Program-made: the position numbers and the translations under genes
Assembly (NCBI GenBank): GCA_014729315.1
Contig: WJKD01000697.1
Coordinates: forward strand, 1 to 20,830
Source: Promethearchaeota archaeon
GTDB taxonomy: Archaea; Asgardarchaeota; Lokiarchaeia; Sigynarchaeales; SOKP01
Direction: 5' to 3'
Length of the DNA stretch: 20,830 nucleotides
Shown here: piece after piece, positions 7,736 through 14,689 of the stretch
Position numbering within the stretch: position 1 is the first letter of the stretch
Layout of the letters: every line of letters starts with the position of its first letter
The notes under the pieces: model-generated
What the model was told of the DNA's origin: nothing
The model's database searches: none
What the model saw: the letters and a program-made list of their open reading frames with translations, nothing else

Positions 7736-9049
7736 ATGGTCGAAACTAAAGAAGTATGGCTTATTGATTACGCACGAACTGCATTTTCGCGCTCGCGACC
7801 TGGCTCGCCTGAGCGAGATGTCTTCGGAGATCAGAGAGCTGACGAATTAATGGCGCAATTATTGATGAAATTTTTTGACGATAAATTAGCGGCGAAAGGT
7901 ATTAAAAAAGAAGATGTTGACGAGTATACCATAGGTGCAGCAATGGGTGTCGGAGAGAATTGGACTTACGGAGGCAGATTACCCCTCTTTATGGCAAGCT
8001 TTCCTGTAGAGGTACCGGGGTTATTTGTAGATCGTCAATGCGGAAGCGCTGGCAGTGGATTTCATGTTGGCACAATGGAGATTATGTTAGGTTATAGTAA
8101 AACCACGCTCTGCGGTGGATTTGAACATATGACGCGAGTTGGAATGGACTTGAAGTCAAATCCTCATATTAAACCAAATTTATTGATGATTAATAAAAAG
8201 AGTAAGTGGTATAGACCTAAATACGATCTCTTAACGACTACGAACATGTTACAGACTGCCCAAAAATTATACGAGTATCTTACTCCTGCGTTTACAAAAG
8301 AAGATCTAGACAAATTCGGAGTGAGAAGTCACAATCTCACCGTTGAGAATCAAGAAAAAGGTTGGTTTGACGGAGAAATTATTCCCATCGAAGGACATGC
8401 AGAAGGAAATCCCGACGAAAAAATGCCTATTACAAAAGATATGGCTGCTCGAAAATCCAAATTGGAAACAGTAGCAAAACTAAGGCGACTTTCAAAACCT
8501 TTCTATTTGAAAAAGAATTGGAAAGGAGAAGATATCGGTGGAAGGAAAGGATACATCGAACGAGAAGGGGGCAAAGACGGCGTTATTACAGCAGGTAATT
8601 CATCGCCTCTAAACGCTGGAGCGACAATCAGTTTATTAATGGAAGCTGAGGAAGCCAAATCAAGAAATCTCGAACCACTAGCAAAAGTCAGATCTATAGG
8701 TTGGGCTGGCGTAGATCCCACTATTATGGGTTGGGGGCCAATCCCCGCGACTGAGATGGCTCTTAAACATGCTGGATTACAAGCTGATGATATCGGTCTC
8801 TGGGAAATTAATGAAGCATTTTGCATCGTAGCGTTAGGATGTATGCATTACTTTAATATTCCCGAAGAAAAAGTTAATATTAAAGGCGGATCCACAGCAA
8901 TCGGTCATCCATTAGGCTCAACGATGGTCAGATTACCAGGTACACTTGCCCGCATTATGAAAGAGAAAAAAGTCAAATACGGTATCGCGAACGCGTGCTG
9001 TGGTGGCGGTCAAGGCGTAGCTATCTGCTTAGAAAATCTCGACGCATAA
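7736..9049 (+). CDS. Thiolase (acetyl-CoA C-acyltransferase family)
   Basis: Thiolases join two acyl-CoA units or cleave 3-ketoacyl-CoA. This 437-residue protein has all the catalytic elements: nucleophile C102 (DRQCGSAGSG), NEAF at 359-362, H391 (GGSTAIGHPLG) and C421 (NACCGGGQG). The NEAF block and both cysteines look like degradative/biosynthetic thiolases of the bacterial type. Archaeal thiolases that pair with a DUF35 OB-fold protein and HMG-CoA synthase often lack NEAF, and neither partner is next to this gene. It is about 40 residues longer than the usual 390-400. The extra length lies at about 240-282, a basic segment with GGRKGYIEREGG, where the family has a short loop. GTGA (7723-7726) lies 9 nt before the ATG. 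It is divergent from purE. The substrate chain length is not predictable. Confidence 0.93.
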   Translation: MVETKEVWLIDYARTAFSRSRPGSPERDVFGDQRADELMAQLLMKFFDDKLAAKGIKKEDVDEYTIGAAMGVGENWTYGGRLPLFMASFPVEVPGLFVDRQCGSAGSGFHVGTMEIMLGYSKTTLCGGFEHMTRVGMDLKSNPHIKPNLLMINKKSKWYRPKYDLLTTTNMLQTAQKLYEYLTPAFTKEDLDKFGVRSHNLTVENQEKGWFDGEIIPIEGHAEGNPDEKMPITKDMAARKSKLETVAKLRRLSKPFYLKKNWKGEDIGGRKGYIEREGGKDGVITAGNSSPLNAGATISLLMEAEEAKSRNLEPLAKVRSIGWAGVDPTIMGWGPIPATEMALKHAGLQADDIGLWEINEAFCIVALGCMHYFNIPEEKVNIKGGSTAIGHPLGSTMVRLPGTLARIMKEKKVKYGIANACCGGGQGVAICLENLDA

Positions 9050-9159
9050 GTCGAATTATATAAATTTATTTTTTTCTATAAAATTTAACTTCTTTTTCCT
9101 TCTTAAAATTTAAAAGAACTAATTTTGAGCATTTTTTGAAGGTAATTAAAAAAATAGAA

Positions 9160-9807
9160 TTAAATCTTTTTTCCACATTTATCGCAAAATTTAGCGACTG
9201 GTCGATTTAAAGTCCCACAATTATTACATAATTTATGATTTTTGGGTTCTTCACTCAGAGATATAGATGGTTCAGTTGGTTCTGACTTATCCTTTTTTAT
9301 AGCATCTATTTTCCTTCTTAAATCGTTTTTAGCCTGGATAGCGTAAGTCAAGTTCTCATTATAACTTGTTGCTTTATCATAATAGTATAGTGCCTTTTGA
9401 AAGTCCTTTAAAACGAGTTCATATAGCAGTCCGGTGTTGTAGTAGCAATAACTATAATCTGGTTTAATTTCTAATGCTTTGTTGTAATTTTTCAATGCCT
9501 CATCATATTTACCCAAATTAAACTGGGCAATACCCAAATTATACCACGCGCGGTGGTTCATTGGGTCAATCTCTGACGCTCTCCTGAACATCTCCTCTGC
9601 GCGCTCAACTTCGAGGTCCCACTGCTCATCATTTAGAAATCCTCCATAATCTATAAGCGTTTCAACCAAATTCTCTTTAATCTCTTTAGATTGAGGCTCA
9701 TCTCTAAACAAATTTTCTACAATTTCAATAGCGGCTTCATATTTGTGTTCTTTTCGAAATCTAATGGCTTTTTCTAGTTTTTCCTTAATTTTTTTTGAAA
9801 CAGACAT
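9160..9807 (-). CDS. TPR-repeat protein with C-terminal zinc ribbon
   Basis: This 215-residue protein has an N-terminal helical pair (about 5-38), then at least two clear TPRs (about 85-118 and 119-153; AWYNLGIAQFNLGKYDEAL and YYNTGLLYE). A degenerate repeat around 50-84 precedes them. After a Ser/Glu/Pro linker (about 173-190) comes a zinc ribbon, C194/C197 and C208/C211 (CNNC, CDKC), of the type common at the termini of archaeal scaffold proteins. It is cytosolic, with no membrane segment. The architecture repeats that of the gene at 281, but the ribbons differ in spacing (10 residues between the CxxC pairs here against 19 there). It is divergent from dodecin, with a shared 304-bp intergenic region that holds a perfect palindrome close to its own candidate promoter. 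It is a likely scaffold or adaptor; the partner is unknown. Confidence 0.86.
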   Translation of the reverse strand: MSVSKKIKEKLEKAIRFRKEHKYEAAIEIVENLFRDEPQSKEIKENLVETLIDYGGFLNDEQWDLEVERAEEMFRRASEIDPMNHRAWYNLGIAQFNLGKYDEALKNYNKALEIKPDYSYCYYNTGLLYELVLKDFQKALYYYDKATSYNENLTYAIQAKNDLRRKIDAIKKDKSEPTEPSISLSEEPKNHKLCNNCGTLNRPVAKFCDKCGKKI

Positions 9808-9877
9808 AAGGGTTCAAACATCTAATGTATTAAAAAATCAATAAGAAGAAATCGTAACTTATTGTATAAATTTTCCT

Positions 9878-9887
9878 TATATAAAAT
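9878..9887 (-). promoter_or_regulatory. Candidate TATA box of the TPR/zinc-ribbon gene
   Basis: On the minus strand this reads ATTTTATATA, about 70-80 nt before the ATG at 9807, which would give a leader of roughly 45 nt. It overlaps the left arm of the 9884-9904 palindrome, so a protein bound there could block TBP. Judged by eye in an AT-rich background. Confidence 0.35.
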
Positions 9888-9904
9888 TTGAATATTTCAA
9901 ATTT
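9884..9904. repeat. Perfect 21-bp palindrome, possible operator
   Basis: AAATTTGAA (9884-9892), TAT (9893-9895) and TTCAAATTT (9896-9904) form a perfect 9-bp inverted repeat around a 3-bp spacer. The size suits a dimeric winged-helix or ribbon-helix-helix regulator. The AT-rich composition makes chance symmetry more likely than usual. Confidence 0.5.
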
Positions 9905-10023
9905 GAAAAATTTTAGCCTTTTAATAAATGATCTAATAGAGCGATAATTGTTGCGAAACTCGATATTTTTTTTATAGTTTATGCTTTCTTTTTAAAAAAC
10001 TCTAATTTTGAATGATCTATTTA

Positions 10024-10038
10024 CGAAATGTTTATATA
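10024..10038 (+). promoter_or_regulatory. BRE and TATA box of dodecin
   Basis: CGAAA (10024-10028) followed by TG and TTTATATA (10031-10038) matches the archaeal BRE-TATA arrangement closely. The predicted start is about 25 nt downstream, near 10060, giving a leader of about 50 nt that contains the GTGA ribosome-binding motif at 10101-10104. This is the clearest promoter in the window. Confidence 0.6.
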
Positions 10039-10111
10039 CAAGTCAATAACATTGATAGATATCAAAGAAATCTAAAAAGGAAAGAAATTAAAAAATAAGC
10101 GTGATATAAAC

Positions 10112-10318
10112 ATGGCAATATATAAAAGTATCCAATTGGTTGGAACAAGTGAAGAAAATTGGGCGGATGCAGTCAAGAATTGTTATCTTGAAGCTAAGAA
10201 GACGCTTCGAGGAATTCGAAACATTCAGATAATAGAAAGCGATGTTAAAGTGAAGGAAGATATAGATAAATTAATATATAGAGTAAGAACGCAAATTAAC
10301 TTTGAAGTTGAGCGTTAA
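10112..10318 (+). CDS. Dodecin, small flavin-storage protein
   Basis: Dodecins are about 68-residue proteins that assemble into hollow dodecamers and bind flavins in pairs, storing or buffering them. This 68-residue sequence follows the family throughout: YKSIQLVGTS (4-13), the W17 region (NWADAVKN) whose tryptophan stacks on the flavin, KTLRGIRNIQIIE (30-42) and a final strand pair ending in FEVER. Length and start match the family exactly. GTGA (10101-10104) lies 7 nt before the ATG, the promoter is clear, and a T-run ends the message at 10345, so it is probably a single-gene transcript. The family call is firm; whether it binds riboflavin, FMN or FAD cannot be told. Confidence 0.94.
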   Translation: MAIYKSIQLVGTSEENWADAVKNCYLEAKKTLRGIRNIQIIESDVKVKEDIDKLIYRVRTQINFEVER

Positions 10319-10344
10319 TTATATGTTTTAAAAGTATTAATTAC

Positions 10345-10355
10345 TTTTTTTTTTT
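10345..10355 (+). terminator. T-run terminator after dodecin
   Basis: Eleven T in a row lie about 27 nt after the dodecin stop. They fit an intrinsic archaeal terminator and, with the promoter at 10024-10038, define a monocistronic unit of about 290 nt. Confidence 0.5.
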
Positions 10356-10433
10356 GATTTATTTGCTTTTTTTATGAAAAAATTACAAAAAAAATCACAA
10401 AAATTTAAAATGTTTAAATAAAACTTCTAATAT

Positions 10434-10547
10434 ATGATTGCTCAAGGTTTAGAAACTATCGCTCTTAGGTATTTGTGGGGAGGACTAATAATTTTAGCGA
10501 TCTTTATAATATGCTGCATAATTCATAATCGACTTATGAAAGATTGA
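10434..10547 (+). CDS. Possible 37-residue single-pass membrane peptide
   Basis: This short frame runs ATG to TGA. It encodes 37 residues: a polar N-terminus (about 1-13), a hydrophobic helix (about 14-31, with two adjacent cysteines near its end) and a basic tail containing His, Arg and Lys. The charge pattern is that of a small membrane protein. TATA-like boxes lie upstream (TTTAAAA at 10404-10410 and TTTAAATA at 10413-10420); the first would give a leaderless message. No ribosome-binding motif is visible. It sits alone in the 365-bp gap between dodecin (10318) and the minus-strand GNAT-like gene (10684), and I see nothing else in that gap. It could be a chance frame in AT-rich DNA, although the sharp helix-plus-basic-tail pattern argues against that. 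Confidence 0.35.
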   Translation: MIAQGLETIALRYLWGGLIILAIFIICCIIHNRLMKD

Positions 10548-10683
10548 TAATCTAACATCTTCGAAACAATCCAAATTTTGAGATATTTACTTAATTTTCT
10601 AAAACTGATTTTTAATGTCTTAAATGGAAAAAAAATAATATTGATACCTTAGACAAGGATTATAAATAAAGAACAAATTGGAA

Positions 10684-11139
10684 CTAAATCTCATTTTCAT
10701 ACCATACAAATTTAGATTTTTTAGCTCCTAATTTCATCAATAGACTTCGCATAGCACCGTCAGAATCGGGACATATATAAAATACCGTCCTTTTGTTTAA
10801 TGTTTTTTTGATGTAAGATTGAAGTTCACGAAGTAAAGCCTCTTCAATTCCCTTTTTAAACGAATCTTGTTTTTTAGTTAGGACTTGGTGAATTAAAACC
10901 CTCTCATTTCCCAAATAATCTGTGAAAATGGTATAAGTTATCCACCCTATTAAATCGTCTCCTTCTTTCGCCGCAAGCATGGAATTACGATATTGTAAAT
11001 TTAATGTTCTTTTATTGAGTTCTTTTTCAAACTTGTTCCAGTTTGCTTCAAAATAAAATTTTTTATTCTGTTTAAAGTTTTCAAACAATTCTTTTAAAGC
11101 GTCTTTATCTTTCCGTGGATCATATCTTTTTATTTCCAT
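10684..11139 (-). CDS. GNAT-like acetyltransferase, degenerate acetyl-CoA loop
   Basis: This 151-residue protein has the outline of a GNAT N-acetyltransferase. An N-terminal helix follows a first strand (MEIKRYDP). Central strands are around 52-72 (MLAAKEGDDLIGWITYT) and 80-87 (RVLIHQVL). A long helix starts after FKKG (94-97), where the family's R/Q-x-x-G-x-G/A acetyl-CoA loop should be, and the protein ends in a helix-turn resembling the GNAT LMKLGAK segment (134-140). The loop keeps only one glycine (G97), so cofactor binding is less certain than for the gene at 14058. The protein is cytosolic. The ATG follows GAGAGA. It is divergent from dUTPase, with 94 bp between them. The substrate is unknown; the fold call is fairly good, activity is open. 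Confidence 0.68.
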   Translation of the reverse strand: MEIKRYDPRKDKDALKELFENFKQNKKFYFEANWNKFEKELNKRTLNLQYRNSMLAAKEGDDLIGWITYTIFTDYLGNERVLIHQVLTKKQDSFKKGIEEALLRELQSYIKKTLNKRTVFYICPDSDGAMRSLLMKLGAKKSKFVWYENEI

Positions 11140-11233
11140 TGTTTTTCTCTCTCTATTGATTTTATGATTGACTTAATTAGTCTTTAATAATAAATATTTT
11201 TTAACATCCCATATAAATTGAATTGAGATAATA

Positions 11234-11764
11234 ATGAAAAAAACAAACGCAGAGAAAATGGTTAACTCTAAAGCGAAAAGGATCCCATTAAAGAAGCTCG
11301 TCAGCGAAGTGGCGATCCCTCGCCCTTCTAAACCAGGAGATGCTGGTGCAGACGCACGCATTATGGGATTTAAACAAATTTCTGTAAAAGAAGGGAATAA
11401 AGATCTAATAGAAGTCGAAACGGATTCCTATAATCTTAAACCGTTGGAACGTATTGGATGTCCACTCGGATTCTCTACAGCAATTCCAGAGGGATATTAT
11501 TTTCAAGTAGTTCCACGGAGTGGTTTAGCTCTTTGGGAAGGAATATCGATTCTTAACACGCCGGGAACGATAGACTCTGGTTATCGAAACGAGTGGATGG
11601 CAATAGTTGTAAATCTCTCAAATAAAGATGTGGTCTTAAAAAAAGGAGATCGGATATGCCAAATCATACTAAGTAAAGTATACAATTATGTTTTTGAGGA
11701 AACAAGTGATTTACCACAATCTAAAAGGGGATTGGGGGGTTTTGGCTCAACCGGCAAAAACTAA
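11234..11764 (+). CDS. dut: dUTP diphosphatase (trimeric dUTPase)
   Basis: dUTPase hydrolyses dUTP to dUMP and pyrophosphate, keeping uracil out of DNA and feeding dTMP synthesis. All five family motifs are present in order: I, PGDAGADAR (34-42); II, PRSGLAL (94-100); III, NTPGTIDSGYRNEW (108-121) with the water-activating D114; IV, KGDRICQII (137-145); V, RGLGGFGSTG (165-174), whose F170 caps the uracil base. At 176 residues it is slightly longer than typical trimeric dUTPases; the extra length is a basic N-terminal stretch (1-20) and a loop around 45-64. Motif III has the Y-R pair typical of dUTPase rather than the bifunctional dCTP deaminase. The start ATG is preceded by GAGAT. The identity is firm. 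Confidence 0.95.
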   Translation: MKKTNAEKMVNSKAKRIPLKKLVSEVAIPRPSKPGDAGADARIMGFKQISVKEGNKDLIEVETDSYNLKPLERIGCPLGFSTAIPEGYYFQVVPRSGLALWEGISILNTPGTIDSGYRNEWMAIVVNLSNKDVVLKKGDRICQIILSKVYNYVFEETSDLPQSKRGLGGFGSTGKN

Positions 11765-11841
11765 CTTAGTTAATTAAATAGAGATAATTAAGGTTCATAT
11801 TAACAGTTTTTATTATTTTATCCTTAGGATTAAAGTGATAT

Positions 11842-12000
11842 TTGAACTACCCACACCTAAAGGTGTGAGATTCTCTACGAGTCCGCTAAGCGTTTGCTGG
11901 TGAGCATATCTTAGGGCTGTGTGTCGTAGCAAACCCTTTCCACTTTTGGAGAAAGGATTCCTCGTTCAAAGAGGATTGATGCGATAAGCCATCGTCTTCA
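11842..12000 (-). ncRNA. Candidate omega RNA (reRNA) at the 3' end of tnpB
   Basis: TnpB proteins are guided by an RNA transcribed from the 3' end of tnpB through the right end of the element, with the guide lying just outside. Here the region from the last part of tnpB to the right-end hairpin fits that position. The guide would then be the chromosomal sequence just below 11842. The left limit given is approximate. Inferred from family knowledge and position. Confidence 0.4.
11852..11867 (-). repeat. Right-end hairpin of the IS605-type element
   Basis: CACACC and GGTGTG pair perfectly around a TAAA loop (TTTA on the minus strand). Such subterminal hairpins are recognised as single-stranded DNA by TnpA. 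The distance from stem to the TCAA end is 6 bases between them, 10 counting TCAA itself, close to the spacing in IS608. Confidence 0.7.
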
Positions 12001-13205
12001 AACTCTTTTTTTTGCTTTTTGAGTACGAATTTCGCCATAATATTGACCGCAGAGTTTAAGTCACGGTCAAGCCGATGACCACAATCGCATATAATAACGC
12101 GTTCCGAGAGGGAACGCTTCTTTTTTTTCCCACACTTCGCACACTTTTGAGAAGTATACGATTCGTCAATTCTTATTATTCTCTTACCTTGGTGCTTCGC
12201 TTTGTAGGTTAAGAATTCGACAAACCTTCCCATACTTCCCGTGTTTTGTAAACTGTGGTTTAAAGTCTTGTTCGCTTTATTACGCCTTGCGTTTCCCGTG
12301 CTTCTCTTTTTCCTCGCCATCTTCTTGACTTCAAGCTTCCCCACGATTATAGTGTTCGCCCTCGTGTTCTCTACGACTTGCTTACTTATCTTGTGCTGAA
12401 AGTCTCGGAGTTGGTTCGCACACTTCCGTTTCATCTTACAGAGCTTACTGTGATACCATCTCCATTTCCGAGAGTATCGCTTAAAATGGTCTCGTTTCGA
12501 TTGCACTGCCTCGATCCTCCGTTTCCAATACTTATCGGCTCTGCGGTTTTTGAATTGGACGAACTTCCCGTCTAAATTGACCGCACTTACGATATTCCTT
12601 ATTCCCAAGTCAATCGCTTGATACTTCCCGTTATCGATATACTTCTTCGGAGAGACTTCGTAGGAAACCGAGACAAACCACCTTTCTCGCGTGTTGCAAT
12701 ACGCTTCGACTTGCTTCACATTCGTAGCTCTCGCCGGTAAAGGATAATGCGATATATCGAAAGTGAGGTCGGGCTTCGAAGGAAGCTTGTGAGAAAAGCA
12801 TACATTATCGTCGACAAGTTTAAAACCAGATTGGTTGTAGCACAAAGTCGTAAAGTGGTTCTTTCCGCGATAACTCGGAGGTCGGGCATCTTCGGCTCCA
12901 TTTCGCCATAACGCAAAGAACGACTTGTAGTTTGCGTCTAGCTTTTTGAGAGTCATCTGAAGCACTTTCGAGTATACCCATTGGTAGTTGGGATACTTCT
13001 GTTTTAGTTTTGGCAACTTGTTTTGCTGGTCGGTATACGAGAGATATTTTCGTTGTTTCTTCGATTTCTTTTTGTTTCTCTTCCAATTTTGGATGCGTTC
13101 GTGCAAGGCAAAGTTATAGAACAAACGACATTTCTCCGATAAACTCCACAACGCGTCTTTCTGCGCGTTAGTCGGATAAATGCGAACTCTATGTGTCAGA
13201 AGCAT
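11886..13205 (-). CDS. tnpB: TnpB, RNA-guided nuclease of an IS605-type element
   Basis: TnpB is the compact RNA-guided DNA endonuclease ancestral to Cas12. The 439-residue protein has the N-terminal OrfB signature (RVRIYPTNAQ, 6-15; FYNFALHERIQNW, 29-41), a central helical region and a split RuvC nuclease with D199 (IDLGIRN), E292 (GKLEVKKM) and D382 (DRDLNSAVN). The zinc ribbon is C355/C358 and C373/C375, so the nuclease should be active. Residues after about 394 form a polar tail that overlaps the likely omega RNA region; many TnpBs end near NIMAKF, so this tail may be read-through of the RNA-coding sequence. No tnpA is in the window. A candidate TATA (minus strand) lies at 13242-13249. 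The identity is firm; mobility depends on a TnpA in trans. Confidence 0.95.
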   Translation of the reverse strand: MLLTHRVRIYPTNAQKDALWSLSEKCRLFYNFALHERIQNWKRNKKKSKKQRKYLSYTDQQNKLPKLKQKYPNYQWVYSKVLQMTLKKLDANYKSFFALWRNGAEDARPPSYRGKNHFTTLCYNQSGFKLVDDNVCFSHKLPSKPDLTFDISHYPLPARATNVKQVEAYCNTRERWFVSVSYEVSPKKYIDNGKYQAIDLGIRNIVSAVNLDGKFVQFKNRRADKYWKRRIEAVQSKRDHFKRYSRKWRWYHSKLCKMKRKCANQLRDFQHKISKQVVENTRANTIIVGKLEVKKMARKKRSTGNARRNKANKTLNHSLQNTGSMGRFVEFLTYKAKHQGKRIIRIDESYTSQKCAKCGKKKKRSLSERVIICDCGHRLDRDLNSAVNIMAKFVLKKQKKEFEDDGLSHQSSLNEESFLQKWKGFATTHSPKICSPANA

Positions 13206-13314
13206 CCTCGATTACCTCACGAAACATGAGGAAATGATCGGTATTTAAGGTTCACACGTGAATCGTTTAGTAATTTTTAATATATAGTAAGAAAACGTCT
13301 AATCATATAAGATC

Positions 13315-13358
13315 GCCTCAATTCATCTCACCCCTAAAGGAGGGTGACTTCTTGAGGC
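13315..13358. repeat. Left-end inverted repeat and hairpin of the IS605-type element
   Basis: GCCTCAA (13315-13321) and TTGAGGC (13352-13358) are perfect 7-bp inverted arms. They enclose a second, imperfect stem (TCACCCC at 13328-13334 with GGAGGGTGA at 13339-13347) around the loop TAAA (13335-13338). The right-end hairpin has the same loop, as expected if one TnpA recognises both ends. Confidence 0.6.
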
Positions 13359-13456
13359 AAAGAATTAAAATGTCTAATTTACATAATAAAAATCTAAAAA
13401 AGATAAAAAATAAAGATAAAAAAGAGGGATACCCATTTACTATAAATTAAAAGAAT

Positions 13457-13783
13457 TTAGGGAATGTTTTGCATATTTTCCTCAGCTATATTCATAATTA
13501 TGGCAGAAGAAATGAGTCCAAACACAACACAGACAACGAGCATAATTATACCGATAATCAATCCAATTTTTATTCCTCTCGCGGGATCAAGCGTCCCATC
13601 TTTCCGGGTCATGAATCTTCTTTGGTAGTCTACTTGTGCTCGCTTGATATCGGAATATTTTTTCCCGCAGTTAACACAATAGCCCGTCATATCAACTTGT
13701 ACTAAATGTGCCTTACATATAGCCCTACCGCAATCAAAACACGCTTGTGAAGCCTCTTCACCACAGATGTAGCATCCTTGCAT
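13457..13783 (-). CDS. Zinc-finger protein with C-terminal membrane helix (partly B-box-like)
   Basis: This 108-residue protein has a dense metal-binding head: C4, C7, C15, C18, C23, H26, C36 and C39. The spacing C-x2-C-x7-C-x2-C-x4-C-x2-H followed by C-x2-C partly resembles B-box zinc fingers and could bind two zinc ions in a cross-brace. A basic linker (about 40-70) is followed by one strong membrane helix (about 71-98) and a short polar end. By the positive-inside rule, the finger lies in the cytoplasm. The start is well supported: AAAGGAG precedes the ATG in the purine-rich leader. It is isolated, with the tnpB element downstream and a divergent GNAT gene upstream. Asgard genomes carry small zinc-finger membrane proteins of this kind, but I cannot assign a function or substrate. 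Confidence 0.7.
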   Translation of the reverse strand: MQGCYICGEEASQACFDCGRAICKAHLVQVDMTGYCVNCGKKYSDIKRAQVDYQRRFMTRKDGTLDPARGIKIGLIIGIIMLVVCVVFGLISSAIIMNIAEENMQNIP

Positions 13784-14057
13784 TTTTTATTTTCTCCTTT
13801 AAGTTCTTTTAATCTCTAAAAGGAATAAGCATAAAAAAAGTGAACTCTATGTAAAATCTATATTCTTCTATATTTTATATATTAAAGATTATTGGGCTTG
13901 TAATTCTATTTCCTTAGTGTCCGTTTTAGCAATTTTGGCTTCACATTTGTCAAAAATCCATCATTATTGCGTTTTAATTCTTTAGTAGTAATTTATTTAG
14001 AATTTTTCATTTGAAGATTTAATTAAGCTAAAGGAAAAAAAAAAAGAGCTTAAAAGT

Positions 14058-14531
14058 ATGAGGGAGATTGACACGAAAGTTAGAAAAATTAGAGCGGACG
14101 AACTGCAATATCTTCTCGAGTTATACGACCATCTTCATGAAAACGATATCCCAAGACCATCAGATTCTCAATTAAATAGAGTTTGGAAAGAAGTCTTCGA
14201 TTCTAAATCCACAAACATTTATGTGGTTGAGAGAAAAAAAAAGATCGTCTCTTCCTGCGTTTTAACGATTATTCCAAACTTGACCAGAGGTGCCAGACCT
14301 TACGCGCTAATTGAAAACATGATAACGCATCCGGACTATAGAAGGTTGGGATTTGCCATAGCGTTACTTAGACATGTAATAAATCAATGTAAAATAAAAA
14401 ATTGCTATAAAATTATGCTTTTATCTTCAAAATCCAGAGATAGAGCCCATAATCTTTACAAGAAAGGAGGCTTTAATAATGAAGAAAAATATGGGTTCGT
14501 TCTTAATTTAAAGGATGATAATATTGAATGA
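14058..14531 (+). CDS. GNAT family N-acetyltransferase
   Basis: This 157-residue protein is a complete GNAT domain. After an N-terminal helix (about 13-28) come the core strands (YVVERKKKIVSSCVLTI, 55-71). Motif A follows, IENMITHPDYRRLGFAIALL (85-104), whose RRLGFA (95-100) is the acetyl-CoA pyrophosphate loop. After it come strand 5 (KIMLLSS, 118-124) and the motif B helix with NLYKKGGF (132-139). The arrangement is that of small-molecule or protein N-acetyltransferases; the substrate cannot be told. It is cytosolic. It lies 158 bp upstream of the first synthetase-like gene on the same strand. Bacterial Pat-type protein acetyltransferases fuse a synthetase-like domain to a GNAT domain, so the proximity is suggestive but not proof of a link. 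Confidence 0.88.
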   Translation: MREIDTKVRKIRADELQYLLELYDHLHENDIPRPSDSQLNRVWKEVFDSKSTNIYVVERKKKIVSSCVLTIIPNLTRGARPYALIENMITHPDYRRLGFAIALLRHVINQCKIKNCYKIMLLSSKSRDRAHNLYKKGGFNNEEKYGFVLNLKDDNIE

Positions 14532-14689
14532 GCATTAATTAAAGAAATATTTTACAGATATTCATGAATCGCAATATATCTATTTTGGCGCATTCTTTAA
14601 GATTAAATTTAAATTAAGAAACTTGAAAATGTTTTATTCATTTCTCATATTAATTATTATTATAAAGATTAAGATTAGATAAAGACAAC

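Larger units (their letters stand above)
9808..10111. other. 304-bp divergent regulatory interval
   Basis: There is no gene here. The interval lies between the minus-strand TPR gene and plus-strand dodecin. It holds the dodecin BRE/TATA (10024-10038), a minus-strand TATA-like box near 9878-9887 and a perfect 9-bp-arm palindrome (9884-9904). Confidence 0.6.
11842..13358 (-). mobile_element. IS200/IS605-type element carrying only tnpB (IS1341-like)
   Basis: The element contains tnpB but no Y1 transposase (tnpA), so it should depend on a TnpA elsewhere. On the minus strand, its 3' end is a perfect 6-bp hairpin with a TTTA loop (complement of 11852-11867) followed by GGTAGTTCAA. The final TCAA matches the right-end cleavage signal known for IS608-like elements and puts the right end at 11842. 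The 5' end carries an imperfect hairpin (13328-13347), also with a TTTA loop, framed by GCCTCAA (13315-13321) and TTGAGGC (13352-13358). The exact left boundary is not defined and may lie some bases beyond 13358. The DNA inside looks richer in G and C than its neighbours, which suggests recent arrival. Confidence 0.7.

Noticed and set aside
8503..8826. Minus-strand 107-codon frame opposite the thiolase
   Set aside because: The thiolase reading covers it with catalytic motifs, and the frame has no domain or ribosome-binding site of its own.
12716..13086. Two further minus-strand frames (66 and 88 codons) inside tnpB
   Set aside because: They lie out of frame within a gene that has all TnpB motifs and show no recognisable domain.
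13315..13358. CRISPR-like repeat near the TnpB element
   Set aside because: The symmetric arms occur once only; there is no array of direct repeats with spacers. They are better explained as the end of an IS605-type element.
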